From the NCBI GenBank assembly GCA_934045075.1, contig OW203726.1:8392860-8456859 (forward strand): 64,000 bases of DNA. Reading direction: 5' to 3'. The notes beneath the pieces were generated by a model that saw only the letters and a program-made list of their open reading frames with translations, made no database searches and was not told where the DNA came from. The position numbers and the translations under genes were made by a program. Position 1 is the first letter of the stretch. Each line of letters opens with the position of its first letter. The stretch is from Yponomeuta sedellus. Lineage: Eukaryota > Arthropoda > Insecta > Lepidoptera > Yponomeutidae. Positions 63,901 through 64,000 of this stretch are shown here, piece by piece.

Positions 63901-64000
63901 GGGAGCTCCGCTGTGCGCCCTCCTCGGCCTCGAGGGGGGTCGCTCCCGATGTGGGTTTAGGGGTCTCTAGGACCAAAACCAGTCCCAAGGTGGTGTTTAG
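59885..64000 (+). mobile_element. Jockey-clade non-LTR retrotransposon, 3' end beyond the window
   Basis: ORF1 and ORF2 lie in order, with the 3' UTR starting at 63860 (GC-rich, CTCCTCGGCCTCGAGGG) and no poly-A before the window ends. The start is approximate, where base composition and Jockey similarity begin. Strong GC bias at third codon positions contrasts with the AT-rich host. Confidence 0.85.
60959..63859 (+). CDS. Jockey LINE ORF2: endonuclease and reverse transcriptase
   Basis: 966 residues, uninterrupted. APE endonuclease (about 22-240): N29 (SYNARGL), E56 (LLVQETWL), D156/N158 (MFGDFNSKY), D231/H232 (GSDHRPV). RT (about 470-760): KRKKAPGADGIANLALK, GFRARHSCPQQ, FFDVAKAFDKVWH (D608), GVPQGSVLSPLLY and LFADDTALYC (D697, D698), then KYLGVILDRNLTF. 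There is no RNase H. The C terminus is Pro/Arg-rich. All catalytic positions are present, so the protein looks competent. The start is the first ATG after the ORF1 stop. It catalyses target nicking and reverse transcription of its own RNA and possibly of SINE RNA. Confidence 0.95.
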   Translation: MPVPQDTPPPPRVSTGRLKPKGVSLISYNARGLRSNVHELREFVKVNEVDLLLVQETWLKPRTRGLRIPKFTLVRNDRADGRQGGGTAIYYKSSLHCSHVPTPALSNMEATVCRLGMTGHPSLVVASIYIPSGTLPLRSDFEAILALGPHTVMFGDFNSKYTDWTCLQTNSGGIALLGLTESLELDVLCPFSPTHYPDNPAHSPDVLDFALLKGVSLNLRSIEPLDDLGSDHRPVSLQLGPPTHSTLSVKTITNWDGVKASLVTVAEAPDSPLVLTPGCLDSTDKIDSAVDSLTHVIQTAIRDNEHQVPVHDRKLPLDVRNLIRAKRAALRRASLYPTPAYRKRANVLQRQVRSRLSELSNSNWGDLMETISPSHVAYYKVARALRVDAITHTPPLMRPDGTTAFEDDEKAECFADSIEAQCSPSVQHRDPVHIGKVEEEVRKKTSLPLTDDPIAVSTDEIQLFIKRLKRKKAPGADGIANLALKNFPGQVLTLLAILFNACFDLCHFPSAWKEATVIGIPKPGKPLNVPSSHRPISLLKAMGKLFERVILTRMRNHLFPSEGPPLIIHHQFGFRARHSCPQQVHRIVEYILSGFFPRREKTVAVFFDVAKAFDKVWHAGLVYKLYELGLPDRLVRVIYSFLKDRSFRFRHEGVLSSPRPLRAGVPQGSVLSPLLYISYTNDIPIPGDGVQLSLFADDTALYCKSRQMSCILRKLQPAVDKLGAWFRLWRIEVNPEKSTAVRFEHEHKRGRFLGEDPPIRMLGTPVPWQKSAKYLGVILDRNLTFVPHIRKVTRTARFYLGRLSSMIGRHSRMSARNKRTLYKVCIRPVMTYAAPVFAHASPSALYGLQRVQNIFIRRALNAHWCVRNADLHRDMEIPTMQQFIRSLSETFFSTAEEHPNPLIREAAAYSPPTTDPRYLVRRPRNVLVDPPDKLSSDLNHLLEARSQSDAPPSSASVPPRGGTALS

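Noticed and set aside
1..64000. CRISPR arrays, bacterial operons, riboswitches or phage genes
   Set aside because: The genes have spliceosomal introns and metazoan families. No spacer-repeat array or prokaryotic signal was seen.

Overview
The window is AT-rich, intron-bearing animal DNA packed with transposons. Everything points to a moth or butterfly (Lepidoptera): an RR-2 chitin-binding cuticle protein gene, short tRNA-like SINEs, long-TIR MITEs, Jockey, CR1-like and I-like LINEs, and LINE tails of a kind I know from Lepidoptera. The species cannot be fixed from sequence alone. A 200-base run of N lies at 55867-56066.

Layout. 1-13.8 kb holds no intact gene. It has a LINE relic, a hairpin insertion, a decayed THAP-domain gene (minus, 7.1-8.1 kb) and a broken piggyBac-type transposon (10.5-12.4 kb). 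13.8-19.7 kb holds two convergent host genes: a single-exon gene for mitochondrial ribosomal protein L47 (plus) and a six-exon gene for a 626-residue protein I do not recognise (minus). 20-28 kb is repeats, including a CR1-like LINE with two long ORFs (minus). 29.2-34.9 kb is a four-exon RR-2 cuticular protein gene with TATA box and arthropod initiator; its 4.2-kb first intron is full of relics. 36.5-38.6 kb is a non-coding hAT-type element with 8-base target duplications. 38.6-43.8 kb is an apparently complete I-like LINE (gag-like ORF1, EN-RT-RNase H ORF2) with 12-base target duplications, and a 5'-truncated sister copy sits 28 bases beyond it. 45.6-46.9 kb is a broken RTE-like LINE. 47.0-56.2 kb is a stomatin (SPFH/band 7) cluster: two tail-to-tail paralogues with identical exon phases and internal exon lengths, plus a third, frameshifted exon against the sequence gap. 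56.7 kb is a tetranucleotide microsatellite, and 59.8 kb to the end is a GC-rich Jockey LINE.

The host genes are unrelated in function: mitochondrial translation, exoskeleton, membrane scaffold. The three stomatin loci are clearly local duplicates. The LINEs plausibly mobilise the SINEs, whose A-rich ends and 9-12-base duplications look LINE-made.

The most unusual material is structural. Three insertions of one tRNA-like SINE family are palindromes with different centres. A 32-base insertion is made of little more than two hAT-like terminal repeats flanked by a perfect 8-base duplication. A piggyBac copy carries a large internal snap-back inversion.
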